DNA from: Candidatus Thorarchaeota archaeon
GTDB taxonomy: Archaea > Asgardarchaeota > Thorarchaeia > Thorarchaeales > Thorarchaeaceae
Direction: 5' to 3'
NCBI GenBank assembly: GCA_016841005.1
Contig: JAEORG010000232.1
Coordinates: 1 to 46,412, forward strand
Length of the DNA stretch: 46,412 bases
Shown here piece by piece: positions 25,260 through 33,172 of this stretch. The notes under the pieces were generated by a model. That model did not search any database. It saw nothing but the letters and a program-made list of their open reading frames with translations, and had not been told where the DNA came from. Both the position numbers and the translations under genes were made by a program. The stretch's first letter is position 1. Each line of letters opens with the position of its first letter.

Positions 25260-27674
25260 CTGAGCCGAAAAAAGACAGTAAAGAGAAAAGCAACTGACAA
25301 GGATAAAGTAGCGCTCTTTCTGTGTAAATGCGGTTCGAATATCGCAGAAACTGTCGATATTGAAGCACTCAAGGAAAAATATGAGGCAAGTGACATACCT
25401 GTCGTAGAAGTTGACGATCATCTTTGTTCTGAACAGGGAGTTCATGACCTAATTGAGAAAATCAAGGAGCAAAAGTCAGATAGAGTAGTTATTGCAGGGT
25501 GTTCTCCCCTATTACATAGTGAACTATTTTCTGATGCTGTTCGTGAGGCAGGATTAGACCCTGGCCATCTACACATGGCAAATATTCGTGAGCAGTGCAG
25601 TTGGGTGCATTATGATGATCCTGAAGCCGCAACAAAGAAGGCTGCTGCAATCATAGACACAGGTATTGCACGAGTGCGGGATTCCCATGAAATACCGAGG
25701 CATGAACTACCAATCACTCAAAGTGCCCTTGTCATAGGTGGAGGTGTCGCTGGATTAACATCTGCTTTAGAGCTTGCAGATGCAGGAATTGAAACCATCA
25801 TTGTTGAGAAAGAGGGATTCTTAGGTGGTCACATGGCCAAGTGGGACAAGCTCTTTCCTACTTTCGATTGCTCCATCTGCATTCTAGGTCCTATGATGAC
25901 ACGGGCATCAAGGCATCAAAATATTCGAATAATGACACTTACAGATATAGTAGATGTCAAGGGTAGAGTTGGTCAATATAGAGTAACAGTGAACAAACGA
26001 GCGAGGTATGTCGATATAGAGTCATGCACAGGATGCAATCGGTGTCTAGAAGTCTGTCCTGTCGAAGTTGCTGATGAGTATAACAATGGGCTTGGGATGA
26101 GGAAGGCAATGGTTCGTCCCATAACCGATGCTGTACCAATTGCACCTTATATTGACATTGACAATTGTATTGGATGTCAGTCGTGTGCTGGTGTATGTGA
26201 ACCAAAATCACTTCGCTTTAAGGAAGAAAACTGCACCGAAGTGCTAGAGGTTGGAGCAGTTGTTATTGCGACAGGTTTCAAGTCCTTTGACCCTTCAATT
26301 GTGGAAGAATACGGCTATGGAAGACTTCCAGATGTCATTACATCAACTGAACTTGAACGTTTGATGAACCCTGGTGGTCCAAGCGGTGGAAAACTTGTTC
26401 GTCCGTCGAACGGAGAACCACCTCGGAATGTTGTCTTTTTTCCATGCGTAGGAAGTCGTTCTCACAGATTCAACAGACCTTATTGTAGTAGAGCATGTTG
26501 TTCAGCAGCAGTTAAGGAAGTCATTCAATTGAAGCAGCAGCTCCCAGATACTGATGCTTATGTCTTCTATACTGATATGCGGACATTTGGCAAGGGTCAA
26601 GAAGAACTCTATGTCAGAGCAGCTAAGGAGTACAAAGTTAACTTCATCAGAGGCACTGGAGGAGAGGTAGTAGAAGACCCAGTAACGGGTACAATTTCAA
26701 TTCGATCTGAGGATACACTTCTGCGAAAGAATCTGGAGATGGAAGTAGATCTTGTCGTCCTTATGGTAGGAATGGATCCCCAGCCAAGTAATATCGATTT
26801 AGCAAGAAAATTCAAAGTACCTTTAGATGAGAATGGATTCTTTTTGGAACGACATCTCAAATTAGCCCCTAGTAGCACAGAATCCAAAGGAGTGTTTCTT
26901 GCAGGAGTTGCACAAGGCCCAAAGGACATAGCTGATACTGTAGCACATGCTGGACTCGCAGCATCCAAGGTAAAGACACTACTTGCCTCAGGAGATGTTA
27001 TTGTTGATGCTTGTGTGCCATCCTTTGATGTGGACCTTTGTATCGGATGCAGGCTTTGTGAACAGGTCTGCAACTCAAAAGCAATCAAGTTCGAAGGAGA
27101 AAAGATTCCAGAAATTGACCAAGTTGCCTGTCGGGCATGTGGTGCCTGTGTTGCAGCCTGTCCTTCTGGTGCTCTTGATCTTCCATGTCTTACGAATGAA
27201 CAGCTGGAGAGTGCTACTAAAGCAGCGATTGCATTCAATCCACATAGACCAGCAATTGTTGGATATCTCTGTAGGTGGTGTGCATACAGTGCTGCTGATA
27301 GAGCAGGGACAGCTAGAATGAGATATCCTCCAAATGTCATACCCATTCAAGTGCCATGTACCGGGAGATTGAATGCTGATACACTCCTAACTGCATTTGC
27401 AGAAGGTGCAGATGGTGTAGCGGTGATGGGATGCCATATTCAGGACTGTCATTATCGATCAGGAGCACGAGATGCGCAAGGAAGAACAGAGAACATTAAG
27501 GAAATTCTTGAAGCTGCCGGAATAGATAAACATCGTTTATACTTTGGTAGTGCTTCTGCTTCTGAAGGGGACTTATTTGCTGAACAGATGATTGATTTCA
27601 CAAACGATATTGTTAGACTCGGACCTCTAGGTAAAGAAACTTCGAGAAAACAAGAGAAAGTTACTGGAGGATGA
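25260..27674 (+). CDS. hdrA: HdrA-MvhD fusion, flavin-based electron bifurcation
   Basis: From the CTG at 25260 this is 804 residues. The N-terminal HdrA domain has LFLCKCGSNIAETVDIEAL, VVIAGCSPLLH and ANIREQCSWVH. The FAD motif VIGGGVAGLTSALELADAG (about residue 158) and FPTFDCSICILGPMM follow. Two ferredoxin sites (about 256-267 and 303-315) and two more near 590-635 are visible. The C-terminus is an MvhD/FlpD domain (GYLCRWCAYSAAD, VPCTGRLN, GCHIQDCHYRSGA), giving a 2Fe-2S site. HdrA-type enzymes split electron pairs at FAD; MvhD links to a hydrogenase or formate dehydrogenase. No ATG, GTG or TTG lies between the TAA at 25257 and the ATG at 25575, which is too far downstream. AGGTGAT lies five bases before the CTG. 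Confidence 0.88.
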   Translation: MSRKKTVKRKATDKDKVALFLCKCGSNIAETVDIEALKEKYEASDIPVVEVDDHLCSEQGVHDLIEKIKEQKSDRVVIAGCSPLLHSELFSDAVREAGLDPGHLHMANIREQCSWVHYDDPEAATKKAAAIIDTGIARVRDSHEIPRHELPITQSALVIGGGVAGLTSALELADAGIETIIVEKEGFLGGHMAKWDKLFPTFDCSICILGPMMTRASRHQNIRIMTLTDIVDVKGRVGQYRVTVNKRARYVDIESCTGCNRCLEVCPVEVADEYNNGLGMRKAMVRPITDAVPIAPYIDIDNCIGCQSCAGVCEPKSLRFKEENCTEVLEVGAVVIATGFKSFDPSIVEEYGYGRLPDVITSTELERLMNPGGPSGGKLVRPSNGEPPRNVVFFPCVGSRSHRFNRPYCSRACCSAAVKEVIQLKQQLPDTDAYVFYTDMRTFGKGQEELYVRAAKEYKVNFIRGTGGEVVEDPVTGTISIRSEDTLLRKNLEMEVDLVVLMVGMDPQPSNIDLARKFKVPLDENGFFLERHLKLAPSSTESKGVFLAGVAQGPKDIADTVAHAGLAASKVKTLLASGDVIVDACVPSFDVDLCIGCRLCEQVCNSKAIKFEGEKIPEIDQVACRACGACVAACPSGALDLPCLTNEQLESATKAAIAFNPHRPAIVGYLCRWCAYSAADRAGTARMRYPPNVIPIQVPCTGRLNADTLLTAFAEGADGVAVMGCHIQDCHYRSGARDAQGRTENIKEILEAAGIDKHRLYFGSASASEGDLFAEQMIDFTNDIVRLGPLGKETSRKQEKVTGG

Positions 27675-27678
27675 GTCG

Positions 27679-29031
27679 ATGGAGAAACGAGAGGTATCAA
27701 TCGGAGAGAAGCCAGTAATTGAAATGGATGTCGTAGATGGCAAAGTTCGATTGACATGGGAAACTTCACTCCTGAAGAAGACCCTTGACCATGAGATCTC
27801 GAAGTGTGTTGGATGTAGTTTGTGTTTACCATGTCCATGGGATGCGATTACTCTAGGACCTGTTCAAGAAATTGCTTCTGGGCGGATTGAAGGAGCCCCT
27901 CTTGTGAACGTCGACCCGGATGCTTGTACATTCTGTGGTCTTTGTGACTCCGCGTGTATTTTCAGAGCTTTCGATGCGAAGTATGAAGGTGAGGATGCTA
28001 TCAACGAGTATAATCGAATTGATGGCACTCATAAGATAGACGAGGAAAAGTGTGCACCTTGTGTACTCTGCGAGAAAGTATGTCCAACAGGATCGCTTAG
28101 AGCCGATGTTAAGGTAGATAGAAAGGAAAAATGTGTTACTTATCAAGGAGAAGAATCTGCCAGTGGCACAATCAAGATTGACGAAGACAAATGTTCTCAG
28201 TGTGGACTTTGCGAAATCCTTTGTCCTGAAGCCATCAAGATATTTTGGTCAGATACAGTTGAACCCCCGAAGTTCAGACCTGCTGTTGCAATTAGAGTGA
28301 ATGAAGAAAATTGCGATTATTGTGGACTCTGTGCAGACATCTGTCCCGATGAAGCAATCGAAGTTACCTGTAAAGAATCAAGTAAGAGGACGATTAGACC
28401 ACCAGAGGTTTCTGGGACTTTGACTCACGAAGACAGTACTTGTGTAAAGTGTGGACTATGTGCTGAAGTGTGTCCATTTGATGCTCTTGAAGTTGAAAAG
28501 CCTTTCAAGGGAGAGGTAAGAATAGTTCAGCTGGATAAATGCGATCCAACAGGATGCCATAACTGTTTCAATATATGCCCAACTAAAGCAATCTATCCAA
28601 CAGGTACAGCTGAGAAAATTGAAATCCTTGATGAAGCCTGTGTATATTGTGGCGCTTGTGAACATTCTTGCCCATATGATGTGTTGGAAGTTCATCGCGA
28701 GGGATACAAAGTTGAGGAATTAGATCGTGCTCGAGAGTGGGAACGAGCTCGAAAGGTCTTCTTTGATGCAGTAATTGGTAAAGGACCTCCTATACGAAAT
28801 GTCTTCGAGAGAGACATTGTGGTGAAGCATGTCGAAAGACCTCAAGTCAAGAGCAGTGAAGTAAGTGGCTGGGATTCGACAGATGAAGAAAGAGAACGTG
28901 CGATGAAAGCCATAGAACGCATACGTGATATTATGAGAGAAAATCCACGTACACATCTTCAATTAGAGAGAGGACTGACAAGAAAAGTCATTGAAAAGGT
29001 CACGAATCAAGAAGAGCAGAAGGATGAGTGA
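27679..29031 (+). CDS. Polyferredoxin, eight 4Fe-4S motifs
   Basis: The 450-residue protein is a chain of ferredoxin modules. Eight motifs are seen, from CVGCSLCLPCP (atypical spacing), CTFCGLCDSAC, CAPCVLCEKVCP and CSQCGLCEILCP to CDYCGLCADICP, CVKCGLCAEVCP, CDPTGCHNCFNICP and CVYCGACEHSCP. A charged helical tail of 110 residues follows. It resembles FwdF/MvhB-type polyferredoxins that wire heterodisulfide reductase-type complexes to dehydrogenases. It starts four bases after the HdrA stop (TGA), so the two are co-expressed. It overlaps the convergent FwdD-like gene by 32 bases. Confidence 0.9.
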   Translation: MEKREVSIGEKPVIEMDVVDGKVRLTWETSLLKKTLDHEISKCVGCSLCLPCPWDAITLGPVQEIASGRIEGAPLVNVDPDACTFCGLCDSACIFRAFDAKYEGEDAINEYNRIDGTHKIDEEKCAPCVLCEKVCPTGSLRADVKVDRKEKCVTYQGEESASGTIKIDEDKCSQCGLCEILCPEAIKIFWSDTVEPPKFRPAVAIRVNEENCDYCGLCADICPDEAIEVTCKESSKRTIRPPEVSGTLTHEDSTCVKCGLCAEVCPFDALEVEKPFKGEVRIVQLDKCDPTGCHNCFNICPTKAIYPTGTAEKIEILDEACVYCGACEHSCPYDVLEVHREGYKVEELDRAREWERARKVFFDAVIGKGPPIRNVFERDIVVKHVERPQVKSSEVSGWDSTDEERERAMKAIERIRDIMRENPRTHLQLERGLTRKVIEKVTNQEEQKDE

Positions 29032-29395
29032 CTTCTTCATCTGACCGTGATGCAGTTACCTGAACTCCATGGAGCTGTGATGGAGTGTTCGCAGGTGGAA
29101 TATCAATAAGTGCCATTGCCCAAGGGCTTGGAGGCATCACAGCAAGACCTTCGGAGACCTTTTCGCTTCCAAATGCGCGTACCACAATATCTCCAATCTT
29201 ATTCTTCAGATTGACATTCTTTCCATCTTTTAGTCCTAATTTCTGTAGATCACTCTTATGCAATGTTACAATTGCTGCAGCATCAATATACTCCTGAGAA
29301 TATTTGTCACCAGTAGCTGCGATGTCAGCCTCAAAGGAGGGAGCTACGACTAGCTTCAACTCAACTTGCGGAAAGAGTAAATCACCAAGTGCCAT
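29000..29395 (-). CDS. FwdD-like molybdopterin dinucleotide-binding protein
   Basis: The 131-residue protein matches the molybdopterin dinucleotide-binding domain of FwdD: AAIVTLHKSDLQKLGLKDGK, VNLKNKIGDIVVRAFGSEKV, and PPSPWAMALIDIPPANTPSQ (typical GxxPxPxxxxxNxL-like turn). With FwdB it would form the pterin-binding unit. Length fits FwdD (about 130). The start is the ATG at 29395 with AGGTGA upstream. It converges on the polyferredoxin gene, overlapping by 32 bases, so it is not in the FwdB operon although it completes that pair. Confidence 0.75.
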   Translation of the reverse strand: MALGDLLFPQVELKLVVAPSFEADIAATGDKYSQEYIDAAAIVTLHKSDLQKLGLKDGKNVNLKNKIGDIVVRAFGSEKVSEGLAVMPPSPWAMALIDIPPANTPSQLHGVQVTASRSDEEVTHPSALLDS

Positions 29396-29536
29396 GGTTT
29401 GACTCACCTGTCAGACGTGCATCACATCGTTTGACATATCATCCTTTCGTTGTAGCTAACTCTGGGCCGCAAACAGCATACTTTTGAAGATTCGAATAGT
29501 ATGGTTCACATTTCTTCAAACTTGGGAGCAATAGAT

Positions 29537-30196
29537 ATGTCGTATTCAATAGTCTGGGTATTCAGCATCTTCCTTCTTATCTCAGGCTCAATGAGTCCAA
29601 TAATGCCCTGGCAACAGACTAACGGGTTACAATGGGGATTCAATGATGGAATGCGATTTGATTTCATTCTAGAAACATCACAAGTCAATGGAGAGGGAGG
29701 CGACGTAGAGGATTTGGAGTTCTATGCAGTAGCTCCTTCATTACCTCCTATAAGTAATGATTCAGATTCTCTCATCCGAATTCCCTTTGCGAGATTCGAC
29801 ATCTATCTTAAGAATGGAACACAATTTGGTTCCACTCGTCTTGCTGTTCCAATAGGCAACTGGACACTTCTTTCTTCAATAGCCTTGCAACAACCTACAT
29901 TGCGAAACGAGTCTATAGAAATAATTGATACCCAAAATGAGTGGGGTTTTCTTCTTGAAGATTTGAATCCACCTGATTACAGATATTGGTATAAAATCAA
30001 GTTTTCAAAAATTGATGGTGTTCTCACGGAAGAGAGCCAGGTCTTTCATGATTGGCATGGGAATGTAAGAGATATTTTCAACACAACGAGAATTGAAGAA
30101 GAAGCAACATATCTCTCAATTACTACGAGTGTTATTTCATTGGCAATAATTGTTATGACCTTAGTTGTCATGCAGAAGACGCGTCATCGCAAGTGA
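29537..30196 (+). CDS. Exported protein with one C-terminal membrane helix
   Basis: From the ATG at 29537 (an upstream ATG is at 29501) the 219-residue protein has an N-terminal signal-like helix (SIVWVFSIFLLISGS), a beta-rich domain with many N-glycosylation-like NxT/S sites, and a C-terminal helix (LSITTSVISLAIIVMTLVVM) with a basic tail QKTRHRK. It looks like a small type I surface protein. I do not recognise the family. Confidence 0.6.
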   Translation: MSYSIVWVFSIFLLISGSMSPIMPWQQTNGLQWGFNDGMRFDFILETSQVNGEGGDVEDLEFYAVAPSLPPISNDSDSLIRIPFARFDIYLKNGTQFGSTRLAVPIGNWTLLSSIALQQPTLRNESIEIIDTQNEWGFLLEDLNPPDYRYWYKIKFSKIDGVLTEESQVFHDWHGNVRDIFNTTRIEEEATYLSITTSVISLAIIVMTLVVMQKTRHRK

Positions 30197-30281
30197 TTAG
30201 ATCTAGTGTATTTGTCAGAGCCGCAATAGACACCTTTTTGAGTAACTATAGTTTAGATTTCTTACTTTATAGGTGGTGTCA

Positions 30282-31088
30282 GTGCGTATCGCTGCTATCT
30301 ATGGTGATGTTTTCGCAGAACGAGTATTAGGAAACCTCATTTCGTTCAAGAATTTCTGTACCGGCTGTGAGCCTGTGTGCGCAGAATGTAGAAAGACATA
30401 CGGATCGTATGTGGGAGATATTGTCGGAGTTCAAAAAGTCGAATCGGTATCGCCTACGATGATTGAAGATCCAGAAGAATACTTCAAAGACGTAGTTTTG
30501 CCGGAATGTGACATTCTTCTTGTAGTCGCAATACATCATGATCTGCTTGCATCAATTGATTACATAGTAGAAATGACAGGAGCAAAGGCAATCTTAGCAC
30601 CTATCGAGGACCCATCATGGATACCTCCAGGTCTAAGAGAACAGGTGAAGGAAACACTTGATAAAATGGGAATTGAGAATGCATTTCCAAAACCATTCTG
30701 TACACTTGAACCCGGACATGGTAAAGTAATCGATGAATTCATTGAAACCTACCATGTAGGTAGACCAAAACACTATGTGGATATGAAAGATGGTGCCATT
30801 GCAGAAATTGGTCCAATAAGATCAGCACCATGCGGTTGCACATGGTACGTCAGTCAGAAGGTCCGTGGAAAATTCATAGATAATACAGAAGCCCTCTTTG
30901 AAGAAATCTCCAAGGCACATCACACATATCCATGTACTGCATCCATGGCAAAGGATCGAGAGCTGGGGGATGCAATCCTCCATCTTGCAGGATTTACTGC
31001 ACGCTACGCAGTCTGTGAAGCAGTAGGAATCGAAGATTGTCGATCACGAGTAGAGAAAGAGAGTGGACATAGAGATTCGAGACTTTGA
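30282..31088 (+). CDS. DUF166-family protein
   Basis: The protein (about 268 residues) matches the archaeal DUF166 family, often labelled thymidylate synthase-like. It starts VRIAAIYGDVFAERVLGNL, has CTGCEPVCAEC near residue 27, APIEDPSWIPPGLREQV in the middle, and PCGCTWYVSQKV with HHTYPCTASMAKD near the end. The Cys-rich segments suggest an iron-sulfur or metal site. GTG at 30282 is chosen because AGGTGG lies just before it. The family is common in methanogens and other archaea with CODH/ACS; its reaction is unknown. Confidence 0.78.
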   Translation: MRIAAIYGDVFAERVLGNLISFKNFCTGCEPVCAECRKTYGSYVGDIVGVQKVESVSPTMIEDPEEYFKDVVLPECDILLVVAIHHDLLASIDYIVEMTGAKAILAPIEDPSWIPPGLREQVKETLDKMGIENAFPKPFCTLEPGHGKVIDEFIETYHVGRPKHYVDMKDGAIAEIGPIRSAPCGCTWYVSQKVRGKFIDNTEALFEEISKAHHTYPCTASMAKDRELGDAILHLAGFTARYAVCEAVGIEDCRSRVEKESGHRDSRL

Positions 31089-31182
31089 ACGACATTATAT
31101 GTCACAGGAGCATATGAGTTGAGGAAAAACTGACATTGAGAAACACTGAAAATGTATGATGACCATCAGGAACTGAACTGCA

Positions 31183-31827
31183 ATGGTGGATGACATTATA
31201 GAATACTGGGCCAGTCTCTCTCGAGAATTGGCAGCTCGATTCAATATCCACGATGATTTCGATAAGAGCTCGAAATTCTGGAATTGGGAGAATTTTGGGG
31301 ATGAAATACGCACTCTGAGGAACAGGTTTGGCATTAGGAATGACTATGTTGACATCCTAGGTCTCAGGGTTGATTTTGAAACAGGAGAGACCACAGACCT
31401 CCTAAGCAATGCAAAGACGAATACAAGTCGTGTAATTCCTCATCTCTATTATCACACAAAGTCACAAGACAAAGGAATTGCTAATGAGTGGGTGAAGTAT
31501 AATGCTCTTTCTGGATCTTGGGCATGCAGATACAATTTCGATGAGAAAGATGTGAATGCATTAGCAGACGCCTTTGTTAAGAATCGAGAGGGACTCTTTG
31601 CAGCATTGAAAAAATTCGGAGCTAAAGAAGTAGACTATGGAGATGCTGCATTTGAGATACCATTCCTGCCTATGATTAAGGTGTTACTTGTGTTCGAAGA
31701 TGCTGACGACGAGTTTCCAGCAAGTGTACGACTTCTCTATGATAGGAATTCTATCTATTACATGCCCCACGAACAGTTAGGTGACATCAGCTGGTTCATT
31801 GCGGGAAGAGTGCTGAAAGCAATCTGA
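31183..31827 (+). CDS. DUF3786-family protein
   Basis: The 214-residue protein matches DUF3786, mainly known from acetogens and other Wood-Ljungdahl organisms: NDYVDILGLRVDFETGE, HLYYHTKSQDKG, FEIPFLPMIKVLLVFEDADD and ASVRLLYDRNSIYYMPHE. Its function is not known; bacterial members are sometimes fused to a CdhE-like iron-sulfur domain. Its closeness to CODH/ACS here supports a role in that pathway. The start at 31183 has no strong ribosome binding site. Confidence 0.8.
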   Translation: MVDDIIEYWASLSRELAARFNIHDDFDKSSKFWNWENFGDEIRTLRNRFGIRNDYVDILGLRVDFETGETTDLLSNAKTNTSRVIPHLYYHTKSQDKGIANEWVKYNALSGSWACRYNFDEKDVNALADAFVKNREGLFAALKKFGAKEVDYGDAAFEIPFLPMIKVLLVFEDADDEFPASVRLLYDRNSIYYMPHEQLGDISWFIAGRVLKAI

Positions 31828-31855
31828 AAAGTTGAAAAAAGTGCATTTCTTGCTC

Positions 31856-31921
31856 CGTTTTCTTTCGAAAACGAAAATTGGCGTATGCTCAAGTTTCAAA
31901 TTCGCCCTAGGGCTTTTAAGG
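31856..31921 (+). promoter_or_regulatory. Inverted repeats before the oxidoreductase gene
   Basis: A 7-bp hairpin CGTTTTC (31856-31862) / GAAAACG (31867-31873) and a perfect palindrome GCCCTAGGGC (31904-31913) precede TTTTAAGG (31914-31921), which may be a TATA-like box. The first could be a terminator for the DUF3786 gene or an operator, the second a binding site overlapping the promoter. The gap of 205 bases (31828-32032) has no gene that I can see. Confidence 0.3.
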
Positions 31922-32032
31922 CAGATGTTGTCCACTTAGAAACGCAATGTGAACCAGAGGAGTGTTTCTGTTAATCATTTACCGGATTCATCTCACTGGT
32001 GAACGAGGAAAGTTACTAAGGCGAGGAATAAA

Positions 32033-33091
32033 ATGGCTGACAAAGTTTTGAAGACAGTCTGTGTGGGAGTTGGTTTCGTTGGTGGTGCAGCTCACGTACC
32101 ATCCTTCCGCAAGGTGCCAAACTCTCAATTATACGGACTCATGGCTAGAGAAGGTAGAGAGAGTGAAACTTTTGCCAAGGAATGGCAGAAGAAGCTGAAA
32201 GAGAAAGATAACTTCGATATGAAGATTTACTATAGTTGGGATGATGTATGTAACGACCCTGAAGTCGATGCGGTCTGCGTTGCTGTTCCAACACCATACC
32301 ACTATTCAATGGGCAAACAGGCTCTTGAAGCTGGAAAGCATGTCTATCTGGAAATGCCTATTGCACCAAAAATCAAAGACGCAGAAGAACTTGGGAAAAT
32401 TGCTGAAAAGAAAGGTGTCACACTAATGCCCATCCTGAACTTCAGACAGTGCCCAGGTTATCTCAAGGCTAAGGAACTCGTGGACAGCGGAGCAATTGGA
32501 GAGCCTATTGCTATCACATTTAGGGAGTTCATTGCAGCAGAAGATCTAGCAGACCAGTGGCCTCTGAGCGGTTGGGCTTGGAACATAGAGAAGGCTGGTG
32601 GATATCCTGATTATACACTATCCGTTTGGAGCCTCGATATGTTCCGTTGGTTCTTCAATACCGAAATTGTGGATATGAAGTGGACTGCTCATTACAAACC
32701 CATTGAAGGAATTAGTGATTTCAAAGGCTACCAAACTGTGGGAATTATCAAGTTCGCCAACGGAGTGGTAGGTACAACAATGGTTGGCTCAACTGTTGCA
32801 AAAGGTCTAGACTTGAGTAGGTTTGAGATTTTGGGGAACAATGGAAAGACGATTCTTGTTGATTGGATTCCAGCTAAGAATAGAGAGATCTTTGATGTAA
32901 CCCTATTCGGTAAGAATGGTGATGACCAGAATTGGCAGGTGGAAGGTAAAGGTCCAAACATTTGGGGTCACAGACAGCTAATAACAAACTTCGTCCAAGC
33001 TTGTCTGGGCAATGAAAAGCCTTTATGCACCTACAAAGATGCTATTGCAGCTCAAAAGTGGTCAGACAAGATAGTCACAGATCTCATGTAA
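32033..33091 (+). CDS. Gfo/Idh/MocA-family oxidoreductase
   Basis: The 352-residue protein has an N-terminal NAD(P)-binding Rossmann fold (VCVGVGFVGGAAHVPSFRKV), the family signature VDAVCVAVPTPYHYSMGKQAL and EAGKHVYLEMPIA (usual EKP is EMP here, so the conserved Lys is absent from that place). A C-terminal substrate domain follows (AIGEPIAITFREFIA). Enzymes of this family oxidise or reduce sugar or inositol-like hydroxyls. The replaced Lys in the EKP motif may change catalysis. GGCGAGG lies upstream of the ATG. Confidence 0.85.
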   Translation: MADKVLKTVCVGVGFVGGAAHVPSFRKVPNSQLYGLMAREGRESETFAKEWQKKLKEKDNFDMKIYYSWDDVCNDPEVDAVCVAVPTPYHYSMGKQALEAGKHVYLEMPIAPKIKDAEELGKIAEKKGVTLMPILNFRQCPGYLKAKELVDSGAIGEPIAITFREFIAAEDLADQWPLSGWAWNIEKAGGYPDYTLSVWSLDMFRWFFNTEIVDMKWTAHYKPIEGISDFKGYQTVGIIKFANGVVGTTMVGSTVAKGLDLSRFEILGNNGKTILVDWIPAKNREIFDVTLFGKNGDDQNWQVEGKGPNIWGHRQLITNFVQACLGNEKPLCTYKDAIAAQKWSDKIVTDLM

Positions 33092-33107
33092 AGAGATTGC
33101 AAAATGT

Positions 33108-33140
33108 AGAGGGGGAGAGCCCCCTCTTAACTTCTTTTTT
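33108..33140 (+). terminator. Strong hairpin terminator
   Basis: AGAGGGGG (33108-33115) pairs with CCCCCTCT (33120-33127) as a perfect 8-bp stem with a four-base loop, followed by a T-run at 33135-33140. It lies just after the oxidoreductase gene. Confidence 0.7.
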
Positions 33141-33172
33141 CATAAACGCAATTGTTCAAGATTTGTACCTCA

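Noticed and set aside
26609..27346. Long antisense frame (245 codons) opposite the HdrA gene.
   Set aside because: It lies wholly opposite a strongly conserved coding region, and its Ser/Cys-rich composition is a mirror of that gene, not a protein signature.
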